This document shows positions 15,753-23,061 of a stretch of 64,000 bases of DNA, one piece after another. Source of the stretch: Streptomyces neyagawaensis (GTDB taxonomy: Bacteria > Actinomycetota > Actinomycetes > Streptomycetales > Streptomycetaceae). Numbering within the stretch: the first letter of the stretch is position 1; the number at the start of each line of letters is the position of its first letter. The stretch lies in assembly GCF_023516595.1 (NCBI RefSeq), contig NZ_JAMGBG010000041.1:62001-126000 (forward strand), read 5' to 3'. Under the pieces are notes generated by a model. It saw nothing but the letters and a program-made list of their open reading frames with translations, did not search any database and was not told the origin of the DNA. The position numbers and the translations under genes are program-made.

Positions 15753-16403
15753 TCAGAACTCCGCCGTGTCCAGCTCGAACCCGAGGGGCGCGGGGAGGGA
15801 CACGGCGAGGCCGAGCTTGCACCGTGAACTCTTGGCGTACTCGTTCGCCGAGGGCTCGGAGTGGACGACCGCCTCGCCGGCCTCCCGGTCGATCAGCAGG
15901 TAGAGGGGGATTCCGGCGCGGGCGTAGCCGTGGATCTTCTTCTCCCGGTCGCGCTCGGCGGTGCTGTCGGAGGTGACCTCGGCGACGAGAAGGACCGGAG
16001 AGGGGTCGTGCCACTCCTCGCTGTCACTGAAACTGCCCTTCGGGGCGATGACCAGGTCCGGGACGACGTGGCCGGTCCGGGAGGCGCCGGGCACGTCGAG
16101 GCCGATGCCGGTGTAGCGGCCCAGCCCCTTGTCATGGTCTCGGATCTGCCCACTGAGTTCGGACACGATCTCCTCGTGCTCCCCGTTTGCCGGAGGCGTC
16201 ACGCAGATCTCTCCTTCGATCAGCTCCACGCGCCAGCCCTTGGGAGCCGTCGCACTGAAGAGCTCGAAGACCTGCTCGACGCTCGCGCCCGTGTAGTCGG
16301 GCACACCGCTGTCCGCGTCGCTGTCGCCGTCGGGGTCGTCGTACGGACCGTAGATGGCCTCGCCCTGGTACCCCGGCATGATGATCGGCTCCGCCGTCGC
16401 CAT
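15753..16403 (-). CDS. Uma2 family (DUF820) putative restriction-fold endonuclease
   Basis: 216 residues, ATG at 16403. The PD-(D/E)XK-type Uma2 core is recognisable: WRVELIEGEICVTPP, GHVVPDLVIAPKGSF (catalytic Asp in PDL), VLLVAEVTSDSTAERDREKK (Glu of EVTS, then the Lys), and YARAGIPLYLLIDREAGEAV. The first about 40 residues are acidic (DDPDGDSDADSG). The family is abundant in Streptomyces and cyanobacteria; its biological role is not settled. No obvious partner gene lies beside it. Confidence 0.85.
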   Translation of the reverse strand: MATAEPIIMPGYQGEAIYGPYDDPDGDSDADSGVPDYTGASVEQVFELFSATAPKGWRVELIEGEICVTPPANGEHEEIVSELSGQIRDHDKGLGRYTGIGLDVPGASRTGHVVPDLVIAPKGSFSDSEEWHDPSPVLLVAEVTSDSTAERDREKKIHGYARAGIPLYLLIDREAGEAVVHSEPSANEYAKSSRCKLGLAVSLPAPLGFELDTAEF

Positions 16404-16967
16404 GACAGACCTCCTTCGCTCAGCGCGACGCTCTCAGCGTAGACCGGAAGCGCACACGGGGAATCCGGAGCCATTCACTCGAACGAGTGTGCCGTCACCG
16501 CTTCGCGCCCAGCGACCCACCTCGGACACACGTACGACAGGAATCCACCCCGGCCTTCCGCGAGTAAATCTATAGCGGCCGCAGTAGACATTGCCCTGTG
16601 GGCGAGCTACCGTTTTTCCTGTATCCCAGAAGTCGAAAGGGGCACGGCAGACATGAACTGCCGTGCACGCAGGTCCAGCAGTACCGCGTCATCCAGGAAG
16701 AACGACCGCATCATCGAAGGTAAGGAGCAGACGCCATCAGGATCCGCCCGGGCGAGGAAGACGTCCGCCCGGGACGCAGCAGGCCCCGGATTGGAAGGTG
16801 GTCCCCGGTCACGCATTCGCGATCCCCGCAGCCCCGTCCTCCCGGACGGCCCCTGCGGATACAGAAGGCCGGCGCAGCGCGCCGGTAGGTAGATGGTGTT
16901 AGAAGCTCGGGGCTCGGGTGCCGCACGGCACCCGAGCCCCCCGACGTGTCCGTGAAAGAAGAGGTCT
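16404..16967 (+). other. 564-bp gap: candidate small transcript or 79-residue ORF
   Basis: An open frame with ATG at 16653 (after GAAAGGGGCACGGCAGAC) runs to 16892 with basic, Ser/Arg/Gly-rich sequence of no known family. Its ATG lies in the 7-nt loop of a perfect 9-bp hairpin (GCACGGCAG 16642 / CTGCCGTGC 16658). Further GC-rich inverted segments follow, and a strong terminator lies at 16909-16940. An AT-rich stretch at 16565-16620 could hold the promoter. The segment may be a structured RNA or short mRNA. The part from 16404 to 16560 shows nothing I can name. Confidence 0.4.
16909..16940 (+). terminator. hairpin terminator upstream of the MerR-like gene
   Basis: A perfect 14-bp stem (GGGGCTCGGGTGCC / GGCACCCGAGCCCC) with a 4-nt GCAC loop, ending 27 bp before the GTG at 16968. 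It either ends an upstream transcript or attenuates the downstream gene. Confidence 0.8.
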
Positions 16968-17315
16968 GTGCCCGCTGCCCGTTCCCGCCTCACCGACAAC
17001 CTCGACGACGACGACTACCCGGCGTACACCATGGGCCGGGCCGCCGAGATGCTCGGCACCACCCCCGCCTTCCTCCGCGCCCTCGGCGAACACCGCCTGA
17101 TCACCCCGCTGCGCTCCGAAGGCGGTCACCGCCGCTACTCCCGCTACCAGCTGCGCATCGCCGCCCGGGCCCGTGAACTCGTCGACCAGGGCACCCCCGT
17201 CGAGGCCGCCTGCCGCATCGTCATCCTCGAGGACCAGCTGGAGGAGGCCCTGCGCATCAACGAGGAGCTGCGCGCGCAGGGCGGCGGCACGTCCCGGCCG
17301 AGGTCCACGGCCTGA
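16968..17315 (+). CDS. MerR-like HTH regulator, short Streptomyces type
   Basis: 115 residues, GTG at 16968 with GAAGAGG upstream. The MerR-type winged helix is clear: YPAYTMGRAAEMLGTTPAFL, HRLITPLRSEGGHRRYSRYQ, then a dimer-helix-like stretch (ARELVDQGTPVEAACRIVIL). There is no ligand domain or metal-binding cysteine. Similar small proteins are widespread in Streptomyces, function unassigned. The stop codon lies inside the first unit of a 33-bp tandem duplication. The hairpin just upstream suggests attenuation or separation from an earlier transcript. Confidence 0.8.
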   Translation: MPAARSRLTDNLDDDDYPAYTMGRAAEMLGTTPAFLRALGEHRLITPLRSEGGHRRYSRYQLRIAARARELVDQGTPVEAACRIVILEDQLEEALRINEELRAQGGGTSRPRSTA

Positions 17316-17361
17316 CCGGGAGCGGGCCGGCCGAGGTCCACGGCCTGGCCGGGGGCGGGCC
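17296..17361. repeat. 33-bp tandem duplication across the MerR-like stop codon
   Basis: Two adjacent 33-bp copies starting GGCCGAGGTCC differ at two positions. One difference turns the TGA stop of the first copy into TGG in the second. Confidence 0.8.
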
Positions 17362-17387
17362 TGTCAGCCGGTCCGTCAGTCGGCCAG

Positions 17388-18155
17388 TCAGTCGGCCAGC
17401 GCGGCCGCGGTCGCCCGTACGAACGCCTCCGGGTTGTCCAGCATGACGTTGTGGCCGCAGTCCGGGACGGGGACGACGCTCACGCCGGACGCGGTGAGGG
17501 CGTCGGCGCCGGGCAGCGGGCCGTCCGCCTCGGGGTGGAGATAGGTACGGGGGATCTTCAGGTCGAGGAGCAGCTCACGCATGGTGGGCCGGGTGCCGCG
17601 GGCGAGCCGGACGGCACTGCGGTACAGCGCCTCCCGCCCGGCCAGCCGCATCGTCGCCCACCACTCGGCTCCGGCCAGCTCGGCGAACTCCGCCCAGCCG
17701 CCGGCCAGGAACTCCTCCTCGGAGTACGACGCGATGCCGTTGCTCCCGACGACGCCTCGGGCGGGCGTGAGGGGATCGAGGTTGGAGTCGATCATCACCA
17801 GCTTCGACACGAGTTCCGGGTGCCGGGACGCCAGCACGATCCCCACGGAGCCGCCCATGCTGTGCGCGACGAGTTCGGCGCCGGCGACCCCCGCGGCGGT
17901 CAGCGCTCGGGCGAGCGCGTCGGCGTGCGCCTCGAGGGAGTAGTCGAAGTCCGTCGGCCGGTCACTGATCCCGTGCCCCAGCATGTCGACGAGCAGCGAC
18001 CGCCGCCCGGCGAGCGCCGGATGCGCGGCCACGGCCGTGAAGTACGGCCCCGAAGCGGCCCCCAGCCCATGTACATACACCCGACAGGGCTCGTCCCCCG
18101 CCCACTCCACCCACCGGACCCGATCCCCGCTCTCCGTCACCACGGCACTACGCAC
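17388..18155 (-). CDS. alpha/beta hydrolase
   Basis: 255 residues, GTG at 18155 behind AAGGGGGAACGC. Standard fold landmarks are present: oxyanion motif VYVHGLGAASG, nucleophile elbow ELVAHSMGGSVG (Ser), the strand KLVMIDSNLDP, and the catalytic His in PDCGHNVMLDNPEAF. There is no signal peptide, so it is cytoplasmic. The substrate cannot be inferred; such enzymes include esterases, lactonases and C-C hydrolases. It stands alone, divergent from the SUKH gene at 18222. Confidence 0.85.
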   Translation of the reverse strand: MRSAVVTESGDRVRWVEWAGDEPCRVYVHGLGAASGPYFTAVAAHPALAGRRSLLVDMLGHGISDRPTDFDYSLEAHADALARALTAAGVAGAELVAHSMGGSVGIVLASRHPELVSKLVMIDSNLDPLTPARGVVGSNGIASYSEEEFLAGGWAEFAELAGAEWWATMRLAGREALYRSAVRLARGTRPTMRELLLDLKIPRTYLHPEADGPLPGADALTASGVSVVPVPDCGHNVMLDNPEAFVRATAAALAD

Positions 18156-18221
18156 GCGTTCCCCCTTGTCCCGGACAGGGAGAACCTACCGTCCCGCTGT
18201 CGCCCGCCTACGATGCCGGTC

Positions 18222-18740
18222 ATGACAGGCGTCGACGCTCACCGGCCCCGCTTCTGGGACACCGACGGCGACCACGGGGTGCAGCCGCCTCTGACCGACC
18301 GTGCGGTCCAGGAAGCCGAGGAGCTGCTGGGCGTCACGCTCCCCGGCTCGCTGCTGCGGCTGCTCCGCGACCGGAACGGCGGCCAGGTCGGCGACACCCA
18401 CAACGCCTTCCCCACACACCGGCCGACCTCATGGAGTGCCGACCACGTCCCGTTCGACAGCGTGCTGGGCATCGGCCGCCGTGCACGAACGCTGTCCATG
18501 CTCGACAGCCCGTACCTCGTACAGGAGTGGGGACTGCCGACGGACGTGGTGCTGATCTCGGGTGACGGGCACTACTGGATCGGGCTCGACTACCGGGCCT
18601 GTGGCCGGCCAGGGGAACCGTCCGTGACCTGGTTCGACGCGGACGACAACTCCGAGCTGCCCCTCGCCCCGGACTTCCCCTCCTTCCTCGCCCGTCTCAC
18701 CGCCGCCGAGGACTTCTCGGACGAGGCGAACCCCGCATGA
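18222..18740 (+). CDS. SMI1/KNR4 (SUKH) family protein
   Basis: 172 residues from the ATG at 18222; an ATG at 18213 is also in frame. The SUKH signature is visible: LTDRAVQEAEELLGVTLPGS, LLRLLRDRNGGQV, and the C-terminal acidic block SVTWFDADDNSELPLAPDFP followed by FLARLT. In bacteria such proteins are often immunity proteins to polymorphic toxins, but many are orphans. No toxin gene is adjacent; instead a TIR-domain gene converges on it, 65 bp away. Confidence 0.8.
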   Translation: MTGVDAHRPRFWDTDGDHGVQPPLTDRAVQEAEELLGVTLPGSLLRLLRDRNGGQVGDTHNAFPTHRPTSWSADHVPFDSVLGIGRRARTLSMLDSPYLVQEWGLPTDVVLISGDGHYWIGLDYRACGRPGEPSVTWFDADDNSELPLAPDFPSFLARLTAAEDFSDEANPA

Positions 18741-18805
18741 CGCCGCGCCGGCCGGCTGAGACGAGCAGGCGGCCGAGAAACGGGCGGCGCCCTCACGACC
18801 GCCGC

Positions 18806-19675
18806 TCACGACCGCCCGTTCGGTGCGTTCAGGGCGCCGGGGAACGTCGGAGGGGTGTGAGGGCGTTTGCTGCCGCCGACTGCCTCGAGGACGGCGGCTG
18901 CGGCGGCCGCTTCGTCGAGTCCCCAGAGGTCCCTGCGGAGCCTCTTCGCCAGGTTGTCCGGGATGCTGTCGTGGGGGACGTGCTCGATGGCCAGGGGTAT
19001 CAGGCGCTTTCCCTGGGCGAGGGCGGCCTCGATCTCGGTGCCCGTCCAACGGCCGGGCTCGAAGTAGGAGTTGGAGAACAGGGCCACCAGGACATCGGCC
19101 TGGGCCAGACCCCGCGTCATGGCCTCGACGAAGTCGTCTCCCGCGTGCCAGTCCCAGACATCGATCAGGACCTGGTGTCCTGCCTGCTGCAACTGCCAGG
19201 CCACCCACTCCGCCCACACGCGATCCGGTGCCGCGTAACTGACGTAGATCCACATGCCGTTCGGCTGTGAGAGCCGCGTGGGCGCAGTCGCCCCCTCGGC
19301 ACTGCCGCCCGGCCGGACGGAGCGCGGCGCGGGGCGCAGCGTGGCCAGGTGTGACCAGTCGGAGCGCCACCGCGTGAGAACACCGGCCCTGTGGGGCACC
19401 ACGGTGCACCCCTCGCCGTACTCGTCCCAGGACATAAGGACCCGAACCAGCAGCATCAGCCGGTCAAGACCCAGGTAGTGGCCCTTGAACGCGGCGTGCA
19501 GTGTGGCCTTGGGCAGCCTCTCCCGCCCGCCCGTCAGCGCCAGGGCCCGTTTGTCGATCTCGCTGTACGACTTGAGACCCCGCTCGGCACGCAACTGCCT
19601 CAGCGCGCGTCCCTGCGCGCCAAGCGCCTCGGCGTACGAAGCCGCCGGTTGGTTCCCTTCGTCGTGCTCGGCCAA
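18806..19675 (-). CDS. HTH-like plus TIR domain protein, putative NADase effector
   Basis: 289 residues from the TTG at 19675, chosen for GGGAGGGG 9 nt upstream and because sequence before it looks non-coding. The N-terminal about 75 residues (LRQLRAERGLKSYSEIDKRA, LPKATLHAAFKGHYLGLDRL) resemble the helical XRE-like segment found in Streptomyces NACHT/TPR proteins. The C-terminal half is a TIR domain: MWIYVSYAAPDRVWAEWV, GHQVLIDVWDWHAGDDF, DVLVALFSNSYFEPGRWTGT. The Glu after WTGT is placed like the catalytic Glu of bacterial TIR NADases. TIR effectors deplete NAD during anti-phage defence; that role is inferred. Confidence 0.75.
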   Translation of the reverse strand: MAEHDEGNQPAASYAEALGAQGRALRQLRAERGLKSYSEIDKRALALTGGRERLPKATLHAAFKGHYLGLDRLMLLVRVLMSWDEYGEGCTVVPHRAGVLTRWRSDWSHLATLRPAPRSVRPGGSAEGATAPTRLSQPNGMWIYVSYAAPDRVWAEWVAWQLQQAGHQVLIDVWDWHAGDDFVEAMTRGLAQADVLVALFSNSYFEPGRWTGTEIEAALAQGKRLIPLAIEHVPHDSIPDNLAKRLRRDLWGLDEAAAAAAVLEAVGGSKRPHTPPTFPGALNAPNGRS

Positions 19676-19872
19676 CGTGTTCCGCCCCCTCCCCGTTTCC
19701 CCCTGGTGCCACCTGCCAGGACGCCTCCGGCGAACGACACCGAACCCGAGCGAACCCCGTCGAACCGGTGGCCCGTTCGGTGGAGTTCGCGACCGTGTGC
19801 CGGGGGTCGGATGTGATCGGAGGTCGTTCGCCTCATGCGGTAGGTCTTCCCGGCGAGACCCACTGTCGAGAC

Positions 19873-20049
19873 ATGACGAATCCTCACGAGACTCCGCGTG
19901 CGACCTCACCCCGTACCGACAGTCGCGCGACCCGCCCGCGACTGACCCGCCGTGAACGTCTCCGTCTCGCCGGAGCCGCTCTGGGAGGGCTCACCGCCGG
20001 GATCGCCCGCGCCGGCCTCTCATGGCTGCTCGATCAGTTCACCGGTTGA
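19873..20049 (+). CDS. small basic protein with hydrophobic C-terminus, unknown
   Basis: 58 residues, ATG at 19873. The first half is hydrophilic (ETPRATSPRTDSRATRPRLT, then RRERLRLAG) and the second is moderately hydrophobic (AALGGLTAGIARAGLSWLLD). It could be a peripheral or membrane-associated peptide. It is divergent from the TIR gene. Its last 11 bp overlap a DUF397-like remnant on the other strand. Confidence 0.45.
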   Translation: MTNPHETPRATSPRTDSRATRPRLTRRERLRLAGAALGGLTAGIARAGLSWLLDQFTG

Positions 20050-20239
20050 CCGGCGAGTCGTGGTTCAGAAATGCGGAGAAGGCCGCCGCCTCAGGTGAGT
20101 GCAACCCGAGGCCCGGCTTTCTGTCGGACTGATAATTCGCGACCGGGCTGGATGAGTTGAAGTCCGTACCGTATTCCGCGATCGGCTTTATTCGACCCGC
20201 CGAACACGCGGACGTCGTTTTAGTCGACATGTCGAACAA
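20039..20239 (-). pseudogene. DUF397 remnant
   Basis: The frame ends with SDRKPGLG..SPEAAAFSAFL, which aligns with DSKNPGGG..LSAAAFSAFL of the intact DUF397 gene at 21821. The N-terminal WRKSSYS and CVEVA motifs expected of the family are missing and the start region is unrelated. It looks like a decayed or truncated DUF397 gene without its XRE partner. Confidence 0.5.
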
Positions 20240-20652
20240 GAGGCCAACCCCCGGGTAAAGCTTTCGTCGAGCCCGGCGCGGTCAGCTCCTGTGCAGGTGG
20301 CGGGCTGATCGCGGGGCCGTCGTCGCGCGGTGATCACTCAGCGAATGGTTACCGACGGGTCCGGTCACCAATTCCCCGACCATCGAGCCTTTCTGACGAT
20401 TACACGTGTCGTAATGACCATCGCTTTGTCGGTCCCCCATACCGAATTCGCTGTCAGCGCTGCTAGATTGACGCCGCGTCTCCGAGGTGCGGTCAAACAG
20501 GCATACAACCCGTGGAGACAGCCCCCCTACACCTTCACAAGAAGGCCACATTCGGGTGCCCGAAAACCGTAGCGGCCGTGTTCCGCTGCTTTCAGGCGAG
20601 CTTCACTCCGCTCCTCGGGCATTCACCCCCCATCACTAGAAAGCGCACCCAA
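20240..20652. other. 413-bp AT-richer intergenic region
   Basis: I see no credible gene. The region is clearly less GC-rich than its surroundings and contains an ACACGTGT palindrome near 20402-20410 and a TAGATT hexamer near 20464 that could be a -10 element. It probably holds the promoter and long leader of the SGNH hydrolase gene. Confidence 0.5.
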
Positions 20653-21765
20653 GTGAAGAGTTCCCTTCAGCGTTTCGGCCCCCCTCTGGCCGTCGCCGCC
20701 ATGACGATCGCGCTGGGCACACCCGGACTGGCCGCCGCCGACGAGGCGAGCGACAGCCAGGACGCCACGTACTACATCTCGCTCGGCGACTCCCTGGCCT
20801 CCGGGTACCAGCCGGACGTGGACAAGGACACCGACTCCTCCTACACCGACCAGCTGTACGCCCAGCTCAAGCAGCGCACCCCCGGCCTGAAGCACATACG
20901 CCTCGGCTGCACCGCTGAGACCACCGAGTCCCTGATCAGCGGCGGGAAGTGCGACTACCCGAACGCCAAGTCCCAGCTGGACGCCGCACTGAAGGCCATG
21001 GCCCAGCACCGCGGCAAGGTCGCCTATGTGACCCTCAGCGTCGGCGCCAACGACATCCTCCTCAACTGCGTCAGCCCGGTCGGCGCCCTCGACGGGGCGT
21101 GCCTGAACAGCCGCAGCCAGAGCATGGCGAAGAACCTCGCCCAGATCGCGGGCGCGCTCCGCCAGGCCGGCGGGAAGAACACCCAGTTCGTGGGCGCGAC
21201 GTACCACAACCCGTTCCTGGGGGCCTGGGTGCAGGGCCCGGCGGGGCAGCAGGCCGCCAAGGAGTCGGCGCCGCTGATCAAGGCCGCCAACACGGGGATC
21301 ACCCAGGTGTACAAGTCCACCGGCTTCAAGGTGGCCGACGTGGCCACGGCCTTCTCCTCGGACGACTTCACCACCCAGGTGAACGTTCCCGGCGTGGGCG
21401 AGGCCCCGGCGAACGTGGCCAAGATCTGCACGCTGACCTGGGCGTGCACGAAGAAGGACCCGCACCCCAACCCCGAGGGCCACAAGGTGATCGCGGGAAC
21501 GTTCGCGGCGGTGCTCGCCAAGAGCGACACGCCCCGTCCCAGCACGTCCCCGACCCCGAGCGAGCCGGCCACGCCCGAGACCGGCACGGACGGCGACTCG
21601 GACAAGGGCAAGGGGGCGAACGACCCGAAGACGAACGGAGGTCTCGCCGAGACCGGCGGGTCCAGCAGCACGCCGCTGATCGCGGGTGCGGGCGCGACGG
21701 TCCTGGCGATCGGTGCGGCCGCGGTCTACTTCGCGCGTCGGCGCCGCGCGGGCGAGGAGAGCTGA
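20653..21765 (+). CDS. wall-anchored SGNH/GDSL hydrolase (LAxTG)
   Basis: 370 residues from the GTG at 20653, where the signal peptide begins (QRFGPPLAVAAMTIALG..LAAA). SGNH blocks are all present: block I GDSLASGYQ (Ser), the GANDILLNC block (Asn), and the final DPHPNPEGHKV (Asp-x-x-His). A Ser/Pro/Thr and Asp/Lys linker (from about residue 295) leads to LAETG, a hydrophobic helix (LIAGAGATVLAIGAAAVYFA) and RRRR, a class E sortase signal. The enzyme is therefore predicted to be covalently attached to peptidoglycan and to act on lipid or acyl esters. No sortase gene is visible here. Confidence 0.9.
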   Translation: MKSSLQRFGPPLAVAAMTIALGTPGLAAADEASDSQDATYYISLGDSLASGYQPDVDKDTDSSYTDQLYAQLKQRTPGLKHIRLGCTAETTESLISGGKCDYPNAKSQLDAALKAMAQHRGKVAYVTLSVGANDILLNCVSPVGALDGACLNSRSQSMAKNLAQIAGALRQAGGKNTQFVGATYHNPFLGAWVQGPAGQQAAKESAPLIKAANTGITQVYKSTGFKVADVATAFSSDDFTTQVNVPGVGEAPANVAKICTLTWACTKKDPHPNPEGHKVIAGTFAAVLAKSDTPRPSTSPTPSEPATPETGTDGDSDKGKGANDPKTNGGLAETGGSSSTPLIAGAGATVLAIGAAAVYFARRRRAGEES

Positions 21766-21820
21766 CGAGCAGCGGGCCGCCCGCGACGACGCGGGCGGCC
21801 CGCTCCCCGTTCGACCTCGG

Positions 21821-22093
21821 CTATCGGTCGCCCGACACGTGGCCCAGGAAGGCGGAGAAGGCCGCGGCCGAGAGGGTGAGGATGCCGCCGCCAGGGTTCT
21901 TGGAGTCGCGGATGGCTATGTGGGGGGTGAGGGGGGCTACTTCGACGCATTCGCCGCCGTTGCTGCTGCTGTGGGAGGACTTGATCCACTGGGCGGTGCC
22001 GAGGGGGGCGCATTCGACACACTGGCCGCCGGTGTCGCCGCTGTACGAGGACTTACGCCACTGCGCCGTCGACAGCTTCTGGCTGGTGCCCAT
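21821..22093 (-). CDS. DUF397 protein with duplicated N-terminal motif
   Basis: 90 residues, ATG at 22093, inside the 3' end of the XRE gene (41-bp overlap). The DUF397 motif occurs twice in succession (WRKSSYSGDTGGQCVECAP and WIKSSHSSSNGGECVEVAP), then the usual single ending (IAIRDSKNPGGG, AAAFSAFLG). DUF397 proteins are normally about 60-70 residues and pair with XRE-DUF5753 regulators in Streptomyces, where such pairs affect development or resemble toxin-antitoxin systems. The overlap supports co-translation with its partner. Confidence 0.85.
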   Translation of the reverse strand: MGTSQKLSTAQWRKSSYSGDTGGQCVECAPLGTAQWIKSSHSSSNGGECVEVAPLTPHIAIRDSKNPGGGILTLSAAAFSAFLGHVSGDR

Positions 22094-22901
22094 ACCGCTC
22101 CTCCATCACGCGTGCGATCAGTGCCGCAGAGTCCTTCAGGGAGAGTGCAGCAGCCCTCAAATGATCGTAACGGAGCTGCCCTTCTTTGAAAGCGCGCGAG
22201 TCGGCCGTCATGTGCCCTTGGGTGAAGTCCTCCGTGTAGACGAGGTCCGGGTCCTCCTCGAAGCGCAGCAGGTTGAACGACCCCAGTTGTCCGGGGTGTT
22301 GGCCGGCACTGAACGGCAGCACCTGGAGCTGTGTCCAGCGGTCTTCGGTGAAGCGCGTCAAGTGCGCGAGCTGGTCACGCATGACCTGACGAGTGCCGAC
22401 CTCTTGGTGCAACACCGCCTCGCTCAGCACCACCCACAGCAAGGGGGGCTCTTCCCGGGCCAGGATCCGCTGTCGCTCAAGCCGGGCCGCGACCTTGGCA
22501 TCGAGGTCCCCTTGGTTCCGCACGCCCAGAACGGCTCGGGCATATCCCTCCGTCTGGAGCAGGCCATCCACCAACTGCGCCTGATAGGAAGCGATGTACG
22601 TCGCCTTTGCCTCCAACTCGGCGTACTGCTGGAACCACGTCGGCAACTGGCTGCGCAGCACCAGCCCCACCAACCGCGAGAAGAACCCGTCCGTCATAAG
22701 CGCCGCATCCACCCGCTCCGCGAACTCACGTTGGGGGACCCGATGCGCCGTCTCGATCTGGCCGATGAGTGAACCCGTGCAGAAAAGGGCCTTTCCCAGC
22801 TCCCCCTGCGTCAGGCCCGCTTCCTCTCTTCGGCGGCGCAGCTCCGAGCCGAAGTAGTCCAACGGCGAGGCACTGGGGTCCAGTCGGCGTACGTTCGACA
22901 T
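22053..22901 (-). CDS. XRE regulator with DUF5753 domain (WhiJ-like)
   Basis: 282 residues, ATG at 22901. An N-terminal HTH (LRRRREEAGLTQGELGKALF, SLIGQIETAHRVPQREFAER) is followed by DUF5753 (about 95-270: WFQQYAELEAKATYIASYQA, LVDGLLQTEGYARAVL, QLQVLPFSAGQHPGQLGSF). This is the standard Streptomyces regulator paired with a DUF397 protein, encoded immediately downstream with overlap. Such proteins act as local repressors, with DUF397 relieving or modifying binding in characterised cases; the target here is unknown. Confidence 0.9.
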   Translation of the reverse strand: MSNVRRLDPSASPLDYFGSELRRRREEAGLTQGELGKALFCTGSLIGQIETAHRVPQREFAERVDAALMTDGFFSRLVGLVLRSQLPTWFQQYAELEAKATYIASYQAQLVDGLLQTEGYARAVLGVRNQGDLDAKVAARLERQRILAREEPPLLWVVLSEAVLHQEVGTRQVMRDQLAHLTRFTEDRWTQLQVLPFSAGQHPGQLGSFNLLRFEEDPDLVYTEDFTQGHMTADSRAFKEGQLRYDHLRAAALSLKDSAALIARVMEERYGHQPEAVDGAVA

Positions 22902-22978
22902 GCACCGAGCGTAACCACGCGAGCACGGAAGCGTGGCCGAAACGGGAAGGACCCCCGTGACGCTTCTGTCAGAGGCGT

Positions 22979-22992
22979 GACCTAGTCTTCGC
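22979..22992 (+). promoter_or_regulatory. conserved upstream motif of propeller paralogue 1
   Basis: GACCTAGTCTTCGC lies 70 bp before the GTG at 23062. The same motif, GATCTAGTCTTCGC, occurs at 28248-28261, also 70 bp before the start of the second paralogue. The CTAGTCT part may include a -10 element. Confidence 0.45.
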
Positions 22993-23061
22993 TCACTTGC
23001 CCGCGAGTCGAACAGACTGACGCGGCGCTCTTTCGCTTTTCGTTCCGGGGGGTTCGAAAAC

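Noticed and set aside
23041..23061. GGTTCGAAA-type sequences here and at 28318 considered as tRNA T-loops
   Set aside because: No acceptor, D or anticodon stems can be formed; the similarity reflects the shared leader of the two paralogues.
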